From contig NC_089182.1 in the NCBI RefSeq assembly GCF_947507565.1, positions 2,046,001 through 2,110,000 on the forward strand: a stretch of 64,000 nt of DNA, written 5' to 3'. This stretch comes from Oscarella lobularis. Taxonomy: Eukaryota; Porifera; Homoscleromorpha; Homosclerophorida; Oscarellidae. This document shows positions 22,165-34,900 of the stretch, piece after piece; position 1 is the stretch's first letter, and every line of letters begins with the position of its first letter. The notes beneath the pieces are model-generated. The model had not been told where the DNA came from, ran no database searches, and saw only the letters and a list, made by a program, of their open reading frames with translations. The translations under genes and the position numbers were made by a program.

Positions 22165-23515
22165 AAGCTGCCACGCAAGTGAACTGCAATATGCTGTAAA
22201 CTCAGGGGGAAAACACGAATCAGGGATACATACCCGGAAGCAGGGCATGGTACACTGCTAATTGCACTATGCAGCATTAAACTCAGGCGAAAAACATGCA
22301 TCAGGAATACATACCCTGCAAGCAGGGAATGGTAGACTGTGAATTGCACTATGTACAGTATGCAGTAAACTGAGGGGGAAAACGTGCATCAGGGATAGAT
22401 ACCCTGCAAGCAGGGCATGGTACACTGCGAATTGCACTATGCGGTATTAAACTCAGGCGAAAAACATGCATCAGGGATACATACCCTGCAAGCAGGGAAT
22501 GGTACACTGTGAATTGCACGATGTACAGTATGCAGTAAACTCAGGGGGAAAACGTGCATCAGGGACACATACCCTGCAAGCAGGGCATGGTACCCTGCGA
22601 ATTGCACTATGCGGTAAACTCAGGGGGAAAACATGCATCAGGGATACATACCCTGCAAGCAGGGAATAGTAGACTGCATCAGGGATACATACCCTGCAAG
22701 CAGGGAATGGTAGACTGTGAATTGCACTATGTACAGTATGCAGTAAACTCAGGGGGAAAACGTGCATCAGGGATACATACCCTGCAAGCAGGGCATGGTA
22801 CACTGCGAATTGCACCATGCGGTAAACTCAGGAGGAAAACATGCATCAGGGATACATACCCTGCAAGCAGGGAATGGTAGACTGTGAATTGCACTATGTA
22901 CAGTATGCAGTAAACTCAGGGGGAAAACGTGCATCAGGGATACATACCCTGCAAGCAGGGCATGGTACACTGCGAATTGCACCATGCGGTAAACTCAGGA
23001 GGAAAACATGCATCCGGGATACATACCCTGCAAGCAGGGAATGGTACACTGTGAATTGCACTACGCACAGTATGCAGTAAACTCAGGGGTAAAACGTGCA
23101 TCAGGGACACATACCCTGCGAGCAGGGCATGGTACCCTGCGAATTGCACTATGCGGTAAACTCAGGGGGAAAACATGCATCAGGGATACATACCCTGCAA
23201 GCAGGGCATGGTACACTGTGAATTGCACTATGCGGTATTAAACTCAGGCGAAAAACATGCATCAGGGATACATACCCTGCAAGCAGGGAATGGTACACTG
23301 TGAATTGCACTATGTACAGTATGCAGTAAACTCAGGGGGAAAACGTGCATCAGGGATACATACCCTGCAAGCAGGAAGTGGTACAGTGTCAATTGCACAA
23401 AAACATGCATCAGTGATACGTACTCTGCAAGCAGGGAATGGTACACTGCGAATTCCACTATGCGGTAAACTTAACTCAGGGGGGAAACATGCATCAGGGA
23501 TACACGTATTGCAAG
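22165..23515. repeat. Minisatellite with alternating units of about 77-79 and 83-89 bases
   Basis: About 16 units, each carrying GCATCAGGGATACATACCCT, then GCAAGCAGGG, AATTGCAC.ATG and AAACTCAGG. Long units have an added GTACAGTATGCA segment, and long and short units mostly alternate, giving a higher-order dimer of about 166 bases. Each unit contains the palindrome CCCTGCAAGCAGGG. One unit at 22635-22676 is truncated. Open frames run through it on both strands, but the period is not a multiple of three, so it is not coding. Confidence 0.9.
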
Positions 23516-23519
23516 GGCA

Positions 23520-23956
23520 GGGCACTCTACCAGGAGTCGCTGGAACCTCGCAGCGAGGTCGCTTTCGCGCGGAAGAAGCCATGGAAAAACGGAAAGACAA
23601 AGGAAGATGGCGGCGGAGAAAATATGCATAGCGCACTCTAAGGCGATTCGAATTGGGGCGAAACGCGACTTCACGGCGGCGATTGCTCGATTCGGACCGG
23701 TAGAAAACCCGCGCGAGACGTCGCGTTCGGAATTCCGGCGCGATCGGCGGCCCGGGAAAGCGGCGGCGGAGGAGGATCCGCGGCGGGGGCCCCGACGATC
23801 GCGCGTTCAATCGATCGCGCGGAAGGGCGTTCGAAGCGCAGCGGCGCGATCGAAGCGCGGTCGCGGCGGCGTCGGGCGGCGAAATTTGAAGGCGAAAACG
23901 CGAGGTCCCGCATTGGAAACGCAGGCCCCGTACGAAGCTCCGTAAATTATGGGAAG
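23520..23956. other. CpG- and GC-rich stretch after the minisatellite
   Basis: Strongly GC-rich with many CGCG steps and long overlapping open frames on both strands, which is typical of base composition and not of genes. It includes AAGATGGCGGCGG near 23604, which resembles a YY1 site. A CpG-island promoter without an obvious gene, or the end of a repeat, are both possible. Confidence 0.4.
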
Positions 23957-23959
23957 ATA

Positions 23960-24758
23960 GGGATAAGAAACGCACGCATGGTACTGTCTATTGTGACGCA
24001 ACTCAAGTGACACGGCACGCCCCCTCCACGTCCTTTTGACCTCTCTTAAGTAATTCCCCGATTTCTCGAAATCCAAAAGCTGGAGAGCAAGTGAATAATT
24101 TTGGCAAGGTTGCAAAATGCCTTTGTAATATTTCCGAATGTCGTTTTAAGCAAAACGATGATGTCCTATAGACGATTTCGACCCGTTTCCTTACAGCACC
24201 CCATCACCGTGACTTTGTGCAATTGTTACGATCGTTCTAGAGGTTCTCAGAACCCCAAAGTTCATTCAAATTGTTGACAATATACCTCAAAGTGCAACTG
24301 TATTGCCCAAAGTCATTACTGGTTTCTAACCGTCAAAATCGAGACGATTTTCTGCTAAGCACCTCTATTGGCAAATTGCAAAATTGCCTTTAATCTGGTG
24401 ATTATGAATGACAGACGATCTTGGGCAAGACAGTTGCACTTTGACGTTTATAGTCTAATATTCGAATAGACTTTGGGGATCTGAAATCCTTTCAAACAAT
24501 CATAACAATTGCACAAAGTCGCTCGCTGAAGAGAAACGGGCCAAAATCGTTGTAAGCAACCTCGTTTGATAAAAACGACAAAGGGAAATTAATTCGTAGT
24601 CAGTTCCAAACCTTGCCAAAAAATTAGAAGGCTCTGCAGCTTTCAGATTTGGAGATATCGATAATTATTTGACAGAGGTAACAAGCTGGTGAGGGGGCGT
24701 GGCCGTGTCACGCATCATGCGTCACAATGTACACTACCATGCGTGCGTTTCTTATCCC
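23960..24758. mobile_element. TA-flanked MITE of 799 bases
   Basis: The left end GGGATAAGAAACGCACGCAT and the matching right end ATGCGTGCGTTTCTTATCCC form an imperfect inverted repeat of about 75 bases that also includes GTGACACGG.CACGCCCCCT. TA dinucleotides flank both ends (23958-23959 and 24759-24760), as in Tc1/mariner-type insertions. No coding capacity. Confidence 0.8.
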
Positions 24759-24767
24759 TATTGTCTA

Positions 24768-24984
24768 CTCTCTGTCCAGCCTGAGTTGGCCGCCGAATGA
24801 TGATAATGAGGGGGCGTGTAACATATTGCAGCACCCCTAAAACTTGTAGATATCAACGCGAAAATATTCTACAACAATTCCCATCGTTCTGCGCTTTCGA
24901 ACAAGGTAAGAACGGCGCGTGTACGCCTAAGGATAGAAATTTTATTGGCACTTTCTGATCGGCCAACTCAGGCTGGACAGAGAG
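24768..24984. mobile_element. TA-flanked MITE of 217 bases
   Basis: The ends CTCTCTGTCCAGCCTGAGTT and their reverse complement give a 25-base perfect inverted repeat continuing through GGCCG. TA lies on both sides (24766-24767 and 24985-24986). It abuts the previous element almost directly. Confidence 0.8.
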
Positions 24985-24987
24985 TAG

Positions 24988-25046
24988 TATCCCTGGTCCT
25001 ACGGTTATAGTCCTTCACTATAACCGTGGTCTTTCAACCAGGGATA
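24988..25046. repeat. 59-base hairpin element, copy 2
   Basis: Matches 9310-9370 apart from a few bases. It reads TATCCCTGGT...CGGTTATAGT CCTTC ACTATAACCG...ACCAGGGATA. It sits at the edge of the ARMC7 upstream segment, as the other copy sits at the edge of repeat R. Confidence 0.75.
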
Positions 25047-25269
25047 TAATAGAAGATATCCCTGTTTCAACCAAGGAGAACTCATTGAGCAGCTCCCTAA
25101 AGGTAACTAAAATTTTAGGGTGTCCCAGCGGCCACTGTGCCTCTCCTGGCTGCTCCAAGCAGAGATAATAGCTCCAAGGATCGGTAACCGAGGCTAGGTG
25201 AGCCCTGGTGTGCCCCCTTCGCGGGGCCCTTCGCGGTGGGCTTTTTACCAGTTTTCGAGTCCCAATGGA

Positions 25270-25898
25270 ATGTCGAGGAAGCGAAAAGGCAGCCGTTTCG
25301 ACGCGTCCGAACGCCTCCAGTACCTTCAGTCGCTCGTAACTGTGTACCCTATCAAGACACGGAGCAAATCGTCGCAAACCTAGCGAATTTCGCCTACGAT
25401 CCATCAATCCGTGCTCTACAATCCGTGGATCCGTCCAACTTTCCCCATCTTCGCCGCTTGAACGTTCTCGGCCTCTTTCTCGACGCCCTAACCGAGCCGC
25501 ACGATCGCCTAGTCGAATTCGGTCTCGGCGGCCTCTGCAACGCGAGCGTCGATCCCGAAAATCGCGATCGAATCGCCGAAAACGGCGGCATCGTTCGAAT
25601 CGCACGCTACGGTCTCTCGATCCCAAACGAGGAGACCGTCATATCGGCGCTACAGGAACTCTGATACAATTGGCCGTCGTGACGTCATCACGACCGCCGC
25701 CGTCGCCGTCAATCCGATCGCAGATTGAGTCCGATTCCGTCGTCGAATGTGTGACCAGGTTTTTTAGAATAATTCGATTTGCGAACGAAAATTCGCTCAG
25801 AGCATCCCTCGTTTCAGATACGCCGACTCGGTTAGTCCGCGGCTTCGCAATCTGGCGACGATATTTCTGACCGACGTCGTCGTTCGCAAATTCGATGA
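25270..25898 (+). pseudogene. ARMC7 pseudogene, copy 3
   Basis: It shares with the 11.3-kb copy the frame-shifting deletion and the [10 protein letters not shown] insertion. It also has an extra two-base insertion near 25653 and a 7-base deletion near the 3' end. It lies about 200 bases upstream of the true ADAMTS start, which explains why ARMC7 and the ADAMTS signal exon travelled together in the other copies. Confidence 0.75.
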
Positions 25899-26098
25899 GT
25901 CTATTCGTCACGTGCGTCCGCTACGATCACGTGCGATGCGTGGGGAAAGAAGTCGTCGGGTTGATTGGATTAGGGGACAGAAGGGGACCAAAGTAATGGC
26001 AGTCAAATCGATTCGTGGGCGTGTCTAAACGAGCACTAGAAATTCCGCGACTCGCCCACTACGCCTCTCAGTTGTCCTCTCGGAGCTGAGGAATCGTC

Positions 26099-29000
26099 AT
26101 GCTTCATCTATCGCTCATTTTCGTTCTATTTGTCTTCCACTCGTCTCCGTCTCGCGCCGACGAGACGCTTGGTCAGATTTTTCTAAGCCTACACAATTTT
26201 TTTCGAATGCGATTTTTTTTCTAGATTTTATTGGTTTGAGGAGACCGAAACTCGTCGCGTCGCCGCTCGCCTATCGGATCGATCTCGGCGAGAATCGATC
26301 AGAATCGATTATTCTCACCGTCCCTCTGCGTCGTGTCAATCGTCTCGCATCCGCCGGCGTCGTCGTCGAATCGCGGCATCGCGGCGACGTTACGCGTCAG
26401 CGAACGATCGATCCGTCTTGTCTATTCATTGGCGAATCGTCGCATCCGTTCGCACGTGCCGCCGTCAATCTCTGCGACGGATTGGTAAAGAAGCGCGATA
26501 GCGTGCGCTCTTTCCATAACCCCAGCAACGTTATTTGCAGAGTGCCGTAGTGGACACAGACGACGCCCAATACCTAATTCGTCCTCTGACCGGATCTGCC
26601 ACTACTGCCTCTGACGGAGTGCACAAAGTTCATCGCTTACGCAGAGCAGCTCCCTGTAAGGCCCTAAAAAAACACTCGCACCTGACCGTCGACCCCCTAT
26701 TTGGCGAAGCCGCAAAATGCCATATCCCGTCGCGCGGTTTTCGCCGTCGTTTTTCCTTCGCGCGCGCGCGCTTTCCTCCCCCGCCCCGACTCAGACTCAC
26801 ATATGGCTTTGTTTATTTGCCCGGCAGCGAGGCGTCGTCGGACCGTTTTGTCGACGCCCAACGGGGGCCTCGCCGTCGCCGGACGACGGGCGACGCGCGG
26901 CACCGTCGAATTGGGTCTCGTCGCCGATCGCGATCTCGTCGACTTCTACGGGAATCACACAGAGACGTATCTACTTACGATTATGAACGTCGTAAGTGGC
27001 CTCTAATATGTACTAATTCGCTTTGCACCCGACGGAGACGGACTCCTACGCCGCTGAAATCGCTCTGTTTTTGTTTTTGCGGGCGCTGCTCGTTGTTTGT
27101 TGATGCGTTTTTACGCACGCGTGCGCGTGTGTTTTTTGGGGGGGGCCCCTCTCGTTTGACGTAAACGTAAACGTGTTTCGAATCTTTTCTTCGCTGATAA
27201 GAGCGTCTCGACATTAGGTGACAAGTCTCTACGGCGACGCGACGGTGAGCGATCTCGTCGACGTCGTTCTCACGCGCTTGATTCTATTGCAAGACGACAC
27301 AGTACGGGAAATCTTCCCGCGCTCTCCGAGGGCGCCATTAGCGGTCTTTATTTTTAGCTCGGTTTGTCGGTGAGCCGAAATGCCGATCGCGCCTTGACCG
27401 ACTTCTGCGTGTGGCAAAGAGGAATTAATTATCAGCGAGGAACTAGACACCATTACGACGTTGCCATACTATTGACACGGTACAGCGCGGTCCCTATTTA
27501 ATATAGCAGAGGTCACTATAACTGAATATATCGACAGTAAGGACATTTGCGATGGAAATCAAGATTGCGATTTACTCGGTAGGAGAAATAGACGTTCCTC
27601 TATCAATCAATCAATCAATCAATAATCATTCCTATCGCGTCTTTTTACCACAAGGTTTGGCTAATATTGGATCGGCGTGCGAATCGAAACGAAGTTGCGC
27701 CGTCGTACAGGACGTCGGCTTCGCTTCATCTGTTGCTATTGCGCACGAATTGGGCCACCTGTAAGTATTGCAAATTGCAGAAGGGGGAAGCCAGAGGGCC
27801 CCCACCTGCTCATACCCATTAGGGAAGCCAGCCAGTCTTTAGAGCAATCCCTTCCTCTCATTTAGTTTGGGTATGAAACACGACGACGTCGCCTGTTCAC
27901 AATCCCCTTCCAATCACGTCATGTCGACGAGCGTTTCCTCAACATCCTGGGGCGACGGCAATCGTGCCCGCTGGTCTGATTGCAGTCGGCGCTATTTGAT
28001 CAAATTTCTCGAGTAAACGAAAACCCCTCCCACCCCACCTCCTCCAAACGTTATTTTTTCGCAGCGACGGTCGCGGCGAATGTCTCGCCGACGTGCCGCT
28101 CGTCGAAAACGACCACGTGTCGACGCATCGCGGTGAAAACGTACGCGGCGTGCTACCCGGCGAGATTTTCGCGAGCGAGCGCGCCGCCCAGTGCCGATTT
28201 CTGTACGGATCGCGTGCCAAGCCGTGCGCAAGTCACACGCACGTACGTAGACGAAATAAAGACCAAGCTATCTCGATAACGCGCGGTTTTGAAAAGGAGA
28301 GTAGATGCCATTCGTTGAAGTGCTACGTTCCCGGGCGATCGTGTACGGGAGTTCCGTTGGCTGACTACACCCCGTGCGGTCACGAAAAGGTATTCATCTT
28401 TCGAACGATTTGATTTTCTTCTTCGATGCGTTATCGTAGCATTGCTTCGGTGGCAAGTGCCTGCGCGCCGACGCCGCCGCTCGAGCGCGCGTCGACGGCG
28501 CCTGGTCGTCGTGGAGCTCATACGACACGTGCACGCGCACGTGTGGCGGCGGCGTTCAGTTATCGCGCCGCCAATGCAACAATCCGAGGTATGCCAAAGA
28601 CTTGCGCGTACGAAACGCGAAATCGATCCTCTCTCTCCCAGACCGCAAAACGGCGGCCGATACTGCGACGGCGATTCGATACGATACAAATCGTGCGCGA
28701 CGAAAAATTGTCCGCGCGACGCGCCGTCGTTTCGCAACGTCCAGTGCGCGGAGTTCGACGGCGACGGCGATCGGACGATCAAAGACGCGACGGCCACTTG
28801 GACGGCCAAGCATAGCGCCGGTAAGCGGATCTCCCTGTTTGTTGGATTAGAAGCCGGCGTGGGATGTTTGTTCGGAATGATACATGTTGTGTACATAATC
28901 CATGGTGCACGTGTGCACGGGGAGGACATAAACGTTGTATGTATATCTATGATGCACGTGTGCGCGCGGTTAATTCATATATCCGAAGCTCCCATAATAC

Positions 29001-31571
29001 CATTAGGGAAGTGGGACGGAAGGGATTTCCTGTGCGCTATCGTTACGTCTCTTTTGCTTATCTTTTAGCTAAATCGGATTTGTGTCGACTGGTGTGCGGT
29101 CGAGGATCGATTGTGGTCGTTCGTGCGTCTACGGTGGTTGATGGGACTCCTTGTGGGTTCAATGGATTGGGACGGTGCGTTCAAGGACAGTGTCTCGTGA
29201 GTGCGGCGGAAATTTTGATACAGGATGCGGTGATGACGAAGGGTGTCTGTTTTATAGGCGGCCGGCTGCGACAACGTGATCGGGTCGAACAAAACGACGG
29301 ATCGGTGCGGCGTGTGCGGCGGGAATAGTTTGAATTGCAAAATGGTCGAAGGTGAAATGAGACCCCGTCAAAGAGGTACTCAGTCGCAAAAGAAAACATT
29401 CCTTTTGTCTGACTATCGACTGCCGCAAGGATTTGTAACTGTGCTGGATATACCCGCTGGAGCGTCTGAGGTTGAAGTGAAGCAGGTGTCTAGTGGCTAC
29501 AGAGACGGTTGCTATTTAGGTGAGCAGCAAAACGAATTCTTTCTTTTGCGTCGAGCTTGCTTTTTGTCTAGCTTTACAAACGGAGGCGGGCGGATACGTT
29601 TTTAATGGAAATTTTAATATTCAAATGCACAAGGGCGTCTTTTCGGCGGCCGGGACTCAAGTGCTCTATACCGGCGCTGGTGCCTCGCAGGAGATGATCA
29701 AAGTCAATGGGCCGACGTCAGAAAAATTGACAGTGAAGGCAAGTCAGTTGGTCACTCAGTGGGCATAGTGTTATGTTTATCATTGAGAAGGTTCTCAATT
29801 TGGTGCTCAATCCGCCTGAAATTTCGTATAAATTTGTAATGAAGAAGCAGAACACGATTGATGATTATCAGTGGAAACACAACACTACCTGGTCTCCTTG
29901 CTCAAAAAAATGCCAAGGTAGGGAGCCGTGATTCGCTCATAAATCCTTATCAACGAACGTACACTTTAGGTGTCAAGACTCAAAAAGTTCGGTGCGTCTT
30001 GGTGTCTTCTGGCGAGGCTGTAGACGATGGCAATTGCACGGGACTTGCGAAGCTCGAGCCACGCACTCAACCTTGCAATACTCCATGTCCAGCCAAGTGA
30101 GATAATATTTTGCTTTTAGTTACGCTAATACTATCATTTCGTTCTTTTCAGGTGGTTTATTGGAAAGTTTTCTTCGTGCTCTTCGTCATGCGGCAGAGGC
30201 GTGATGACGCGAAACGTTGTCTGCGTGCAAAATCAACAAAGCGTTTCGAATAGCTTGTGTGCCGAGGAGAAGCCCAGCACGTCGATGGAGTGCAACTCGG
30301 GCCCATGTCCAACGTGGAAAGCGGGACTTTGGAAACAGGTCAGCACACTGGAGAGTAAGGGGCTCTAAAATTTAACCTGCTTTCGTATGTTTAGTGTACT
30401 GGATTTTGCTTCGATGCCATTCAATCCAGAACACTTCAGTGTGTCAGCAATTCGGGCAGAGTTGTTTCGACAGAGTCGTGTAGCGCAAGGGAAAAGCCAG
30501 CTCTCGTGAGACCGTGCAAGGCCGCTTGTCCCCGCTGGCAGACCGAAGACTGGGGTCAGGTAAGCAAGAAGATTTATATGCAGACGTTCCAAAACACATG
30601 AGGCTTTTGCTTAGTGTTCAAAGTCTTGTGGCAGTGGAGTGCAAAATCGCGCCGTGAAATGTTTGGATGACGACACTCGCCAGCTGCTGTCAGACGATTC
30701 CTGTGCCAAGTTAAATAAACCGGAAACAGTTCGCCAATGTTTGATACGAGAGTGCGCTGCGTGGGAAGTAGGCAACTGGACACAGGTTTGCTTTGAAACA
30801 AGAGTGCAGACATCACCTAAGCATTCTGACGAGTGTCTCTAGTGTTCTTCTGTTTGTGACGGGACTCAGTCACGACCAGTTCAATGCGTTGGCGTAAATA
30901 GAGACAGAGTGGCGTCGAGCCATTGCGCTGGCGTAAAGAGGCCTCTACACGCTCGACGATGTTCTCGCGTCGATGGAGGTTGCAGTGGAGCTCACTGGTC
31001 AAAAACCAAATGGTCGACCGTAAGGAAAGATTACGCATAATGGGCATCGAATCTTATCATTCATTATTTTTAGTGTAATACCGCCTGTGGAAAAGGGGAA
31101 AAAAGTAGACACGTTTTCTGCTCAAATGGACTAGGAAACAAACTACCTGACAACGTTTGCAAAGGAAGGAGGCCTATTCTAGTAAGATCGTGTCGTGGAA
31201 AATCGTGTGGCACGTGGAAACTTGGAGCCTGGGAGGACGTAAGTGAACCCCTTGGGAAGTGTTTGCAATTGCAATCCGTTTACTAGTGTTCTGCTACGTG
31301 TGGAATTGGAGTGCGACTAAGGAGTGTGAAGTGCGTTCTGCCGGACGGAAGGGAAGTAAAGAGTTGCCTTTCGAAGAGACCCGTTGACTCCAAGCGCTGC
31401 AAGAAAGCAGCGTGCCCGACGAGCGAGAACGCGAACGTAAACGGCAAGAGTGCAAATGCGTGCGAGGATAAGGATAGCTATTGCGCTACCTATGTTTCGT
31501 CGTCTCGACAGTTTTGCTTTATTGAAGGATTCAGGCGGAAGTGCTGTCATTCGTGTCGTGTAGTCTCGTGA
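26099..31571 (+). CDS. ADAMTS-type secreted metalloprotease with eight TSP1 repeats and PLAC domain
   Basis: Signal peptide exon 26099-26171, then prodomain exons ([12 protein letters not shown]-type segment at 26225; YLIRPLTG at 26541). A likely furin site, SRRRR, opens the catalytic domain near 26833. Catalytic exons read [35 protein letters not shown], then HELGHLLGMKHDD. That zinc motif is split by an intron after its first seven residues (27762-27864) and is followed by the Met-turn NHVMS. A disintegrin-like domain (28066-28240), first TSP1 ([17 protein letters not shown]), Cys-rich region ([19 protein letters not shown]) and spacer follow. Seven more TSP1 repeats (29865-31420) and a PLAC domain (CCHSCRVVS) end the protein. 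Most C-terminal TSP1 repeats are split at the same place, after the tryptophan motif. Known members cut matrix proteins. An AATAAA lies near 31628. The start is supported by the copied signal exons. Confidence 0.88.
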
Positions 31572-31679
31572 ACGGAGTATATAAAGTCTATAGCCTAATT
31601 TTATACACGCTACCGTGTGTTAGAAAAATAAATTGGAAATTGAAAGGGGCGTTTCTCTTTTCGTCTCGACCGGAATGCC

Positions 31680-31900
31680 TAGTCACGTGACCGTTTGAAG
31701 CGAAGCCAGAGGCTACAGTACACTATATAAACAGCAACTAACGACGCAGCGACATCCACTTTTACGTCGTGTGCGGAGCGAAGTGAAAGGGCATTCCGAA
31801 ATTGTCGCTCGCACACATGCGCAGTACAATCGCTAAGAAGGGCGTGGAGGCTGTCTCGTCGCCCACTTTCGCTCGTCTTCGCTCGCCTTCATTCTGCGCG
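31680..31900 (+). promoter_or_regulatory. Putative promoter of the receptor phosphatase
   Basis: It contains a CACGTGA E-box near 31685, a TATATAAA box near 31722 and an NRF1-like ATGCGCAGT near 31818, all within 220 bases of the ATG at 31901. Assignment is by motif and position only. Confidence 0.35.
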
Positions 31901-34900
31901 ATGCTTCTCTTTTTCTGTTGCTTTGCAGTGTGCTCGGCGTTGGCAGGTTAGAGGCGTGGTCCTCATCTTGTGAACTTGCGTTTCGTGGTCTAACAACGCT
32001 TTTAGATCCTTTGATTGACATCTACTCGAATGCGACAGTGACTTCGTCGAGTGTGCTCGAGGATGAAGGAATCAAGTTTGTCCCGCAGTGGGCTGTCGAC
32101 AGAGTTAGCAGTCGGTTGTGGTCCAACTGCTTTGTTTCTAAAAAGGAAATGAATCCGTGGTGGAGATTAGACTTGGGGAAAAAGCAAACAATTAATTTGG
32201 TGCACGTTGACTTTCGAGACGACAGTCTCAGTCATCAGCTAGACGTGAAAAAGGAGGACATGGATGGCTTTACGGTCTATGTAGATGACGTCAGTGACTC
32301 CACCACTAGTGGACATACGGGGTGTGGAGGCGCAATCAGTTCATTTGATGGTACCAAAACTCGACTAGCCTTCCAGTGCACGGGCACAGAAGGACGGTAT
32401 ATTCACGTGATTGTCAAGTCGTCCACAGCAACATATTTGTCACTATGCGAAGTTTTCATCAATTTTGCTGGCAAGACTTGCAAGTTGTGCTTATAGGATT
32501 TTCTAACGTTTTATTTTGTAGTCGTTTCTGGGCCTACTTACGCGACGTATGAAGGAGAGTACGTTATTGTTCGACCAGGAGATGACCCGAGTAATCCATC
32601 AAGCCGTGCTATTGATGACATCATTTCAACGTGTGGGTCAACGAATGACTCTTCTACTCTTCAGTCACTAAGTGTTCGTCTTCCTTGGCCAATTTTTGTG
32701 CAAGCAATCAGGCTGCATATAAATATATATCCTTCACTAAACTATGAACAATTTGCTGGAAGTCATCTGTCAAATAATGGACTTGACAATCCCAGAGTCC
32801 TCAACTATAATTCTGGTGCTAATACCCATTTGCCAGGTGCGTTCACGCTAAGGCCCTCGTCATTTGTGACTGACATTACCACCACTGTCAGCCTTTCAAA
32901 ATTATTAGAAGTGTGTGAAGTGGGAATACAAATAGAAGGTTAGGTTTATTTGTCTTATAGCACTCTTTATTTTCTTACTTCTGTTTGCAGGCAGTGTTCT
33001 TGATATTTATAGTTCATCAGTAGCAACTGCATTGAGCGAATTAAATACGTCAACACTAGTGTCAAAAGCAATTGATAACAGTTTTCAAACTGACGGAAAT
33101 GCTTGCTATCGTTCCGCTCAGCAGCCTGGCACATGGTGGCGTTTACAGTCGACGGAAGCAAAAGCAATTGGACTGGTTGTAATCACTCCATTGCCAGACA
33201 GCACAGCATTGAGTGAAATGAACGGATTCAGTGTCTACGTAGGAAACAAGACGACGAATTCAGGCAAAGACAATGTGATGTGTGGATCACAATGGGTCAA
33301 TCCATCGCCAGGAAGCGTATCAACTATTAACATGACATGCGCCAGTAGGCCGATTGGAAAGTACGTCTACATTGTAGCATCAAGCAAAGCAACATCATCG
33401 TTATCATTGTGTGAAGTTCAGATTTTTGACTGCGCAGGTAGATCTACAATAGTTTTTTAAAAACAGAAGTAATTTTTGTTGTACAAAGGGTCGGATCCTG
33501 TTTCATCTGGAGCAAGCAATGATATGTCAATAAGCGCTTCTGGCATGGCAAAGTTGACGTGTAGTTCAACTGGGTGTCCTACTCCGAGTATAGAATGGAC
33601 TGGGCCAGACGGACAGATTGTTAGTGCAGCTACTCACACTCAGACTGGAGTGACTGTCACTAGCACAATTGATGTGCAAGGAAGCAGAGGGGGCAAATAC
33701 AGTTGCATTGCATACAATGGAAGAACTTCTAACGCTACAAAAGAAATCACAGTATCAGGTACTATCTAGGGTACGTAGGTGTTTTTAGATTTGCAGTTGC
33801 GATTTAGTCTTTCCGATGATTACTACGTCGCCGATGGACAAGACTGTCAACCATGGGCAAGACACAACGTTGACTTGTTCCGGAAGCGGATATCCAGTCC
33901 CAACAATCACGTGGACATCTCCAACAGGAAGTTCATTTACCGCAAAAAATCCTACAGTAGAGTCTGGCATAGCAACGAGAATCATTGACGTGACGAATCA
34001 AAAGGGGGCAGATGGCGGTGGAACGTTCAAGTGCACAGCAAGCAATGGAATAGGAAATGATGCCTCTGCTCAAGCTATTATATCAGGTAAGCCTGTAATG
34101 GCGTGGTCTACGATGTATCTATTTTCATTGTTTTATTAGTACGTCCAAAAGTCACCAAAGTAGTTCCGTCAACGAGGTCTGTTGTATCAGGTAGTACTGT
34201 GGATCCAGTTGTGTGTGAAGCTGAAGGATATCCTAAGCCTTCCTTGAACTGGACGCTTAAAGGAAGCACTGTTTCCAGTTCTCTAACCTCTAATGAATAC
34301 AGCGTAGGAGGCTTATCATATCGTAGCGGAAGAAATTTGACGTTAGGAGCGGTATCTTTGAGTCAAAATGGAAGCGTTTATACTTGTGAAGCAGGATCAA
34401 GCACGTCGATGTTCACTCTCACTGTCACTGGTAAGATTATGTTGACTTCTTTATTTTTACACGTTTATTTTCTTTTCAGTGGATGCTACGTTTACATCAG
34501 ATCCCCAGAATAAGTATGGAAAGGTGGGAGATACGCTGAGTCTCTCTTGTGAAGCAACAGGAGCTTCAGCTAAGGTCATTGAATGGTACAAAGACAGCAC
34601 AAACATAAGTAACGGGGTTTCTACGTCTACTGCTAATGGAGTGACGACCAGTTCACTGACTCTGATGAACGTTCAGCTGAGTGACGGTTCAGCGAATTAC
34701 TACTGTAAGGCTGGGCCTACTCCCGGTCATCAAGACGCTGTATCTTCATCCAAAGCGATTGTCGGAAGTAAAAGACTTGTGGGGTCATATAGAATACTTT
34801 GTAATTTTTGTGTTTAGTTCTTGGTGGTATTACTTTGTTTAAGTCTCGATCGTTTCATCCTGGTAACAAGCCAAGTCCTCCATTGGAGTGTACATTTACA

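Noticed and set aside
22466-23240. Long overlapping open frames in the minisatellite (HQGYIPCKQGM-type repeats on one strand, PACRVCIPDA-type on the other)
   Set aside because: Both strands are open because of base composition, the unit lengths are not multiples of three, and frames break between units.
23607-23975. Arginine-rich frames on both strands of the GC-rich block
   Set aside because: Typical of CpG-rich DNA; no domain, and no splice context in keeping with neighbours.
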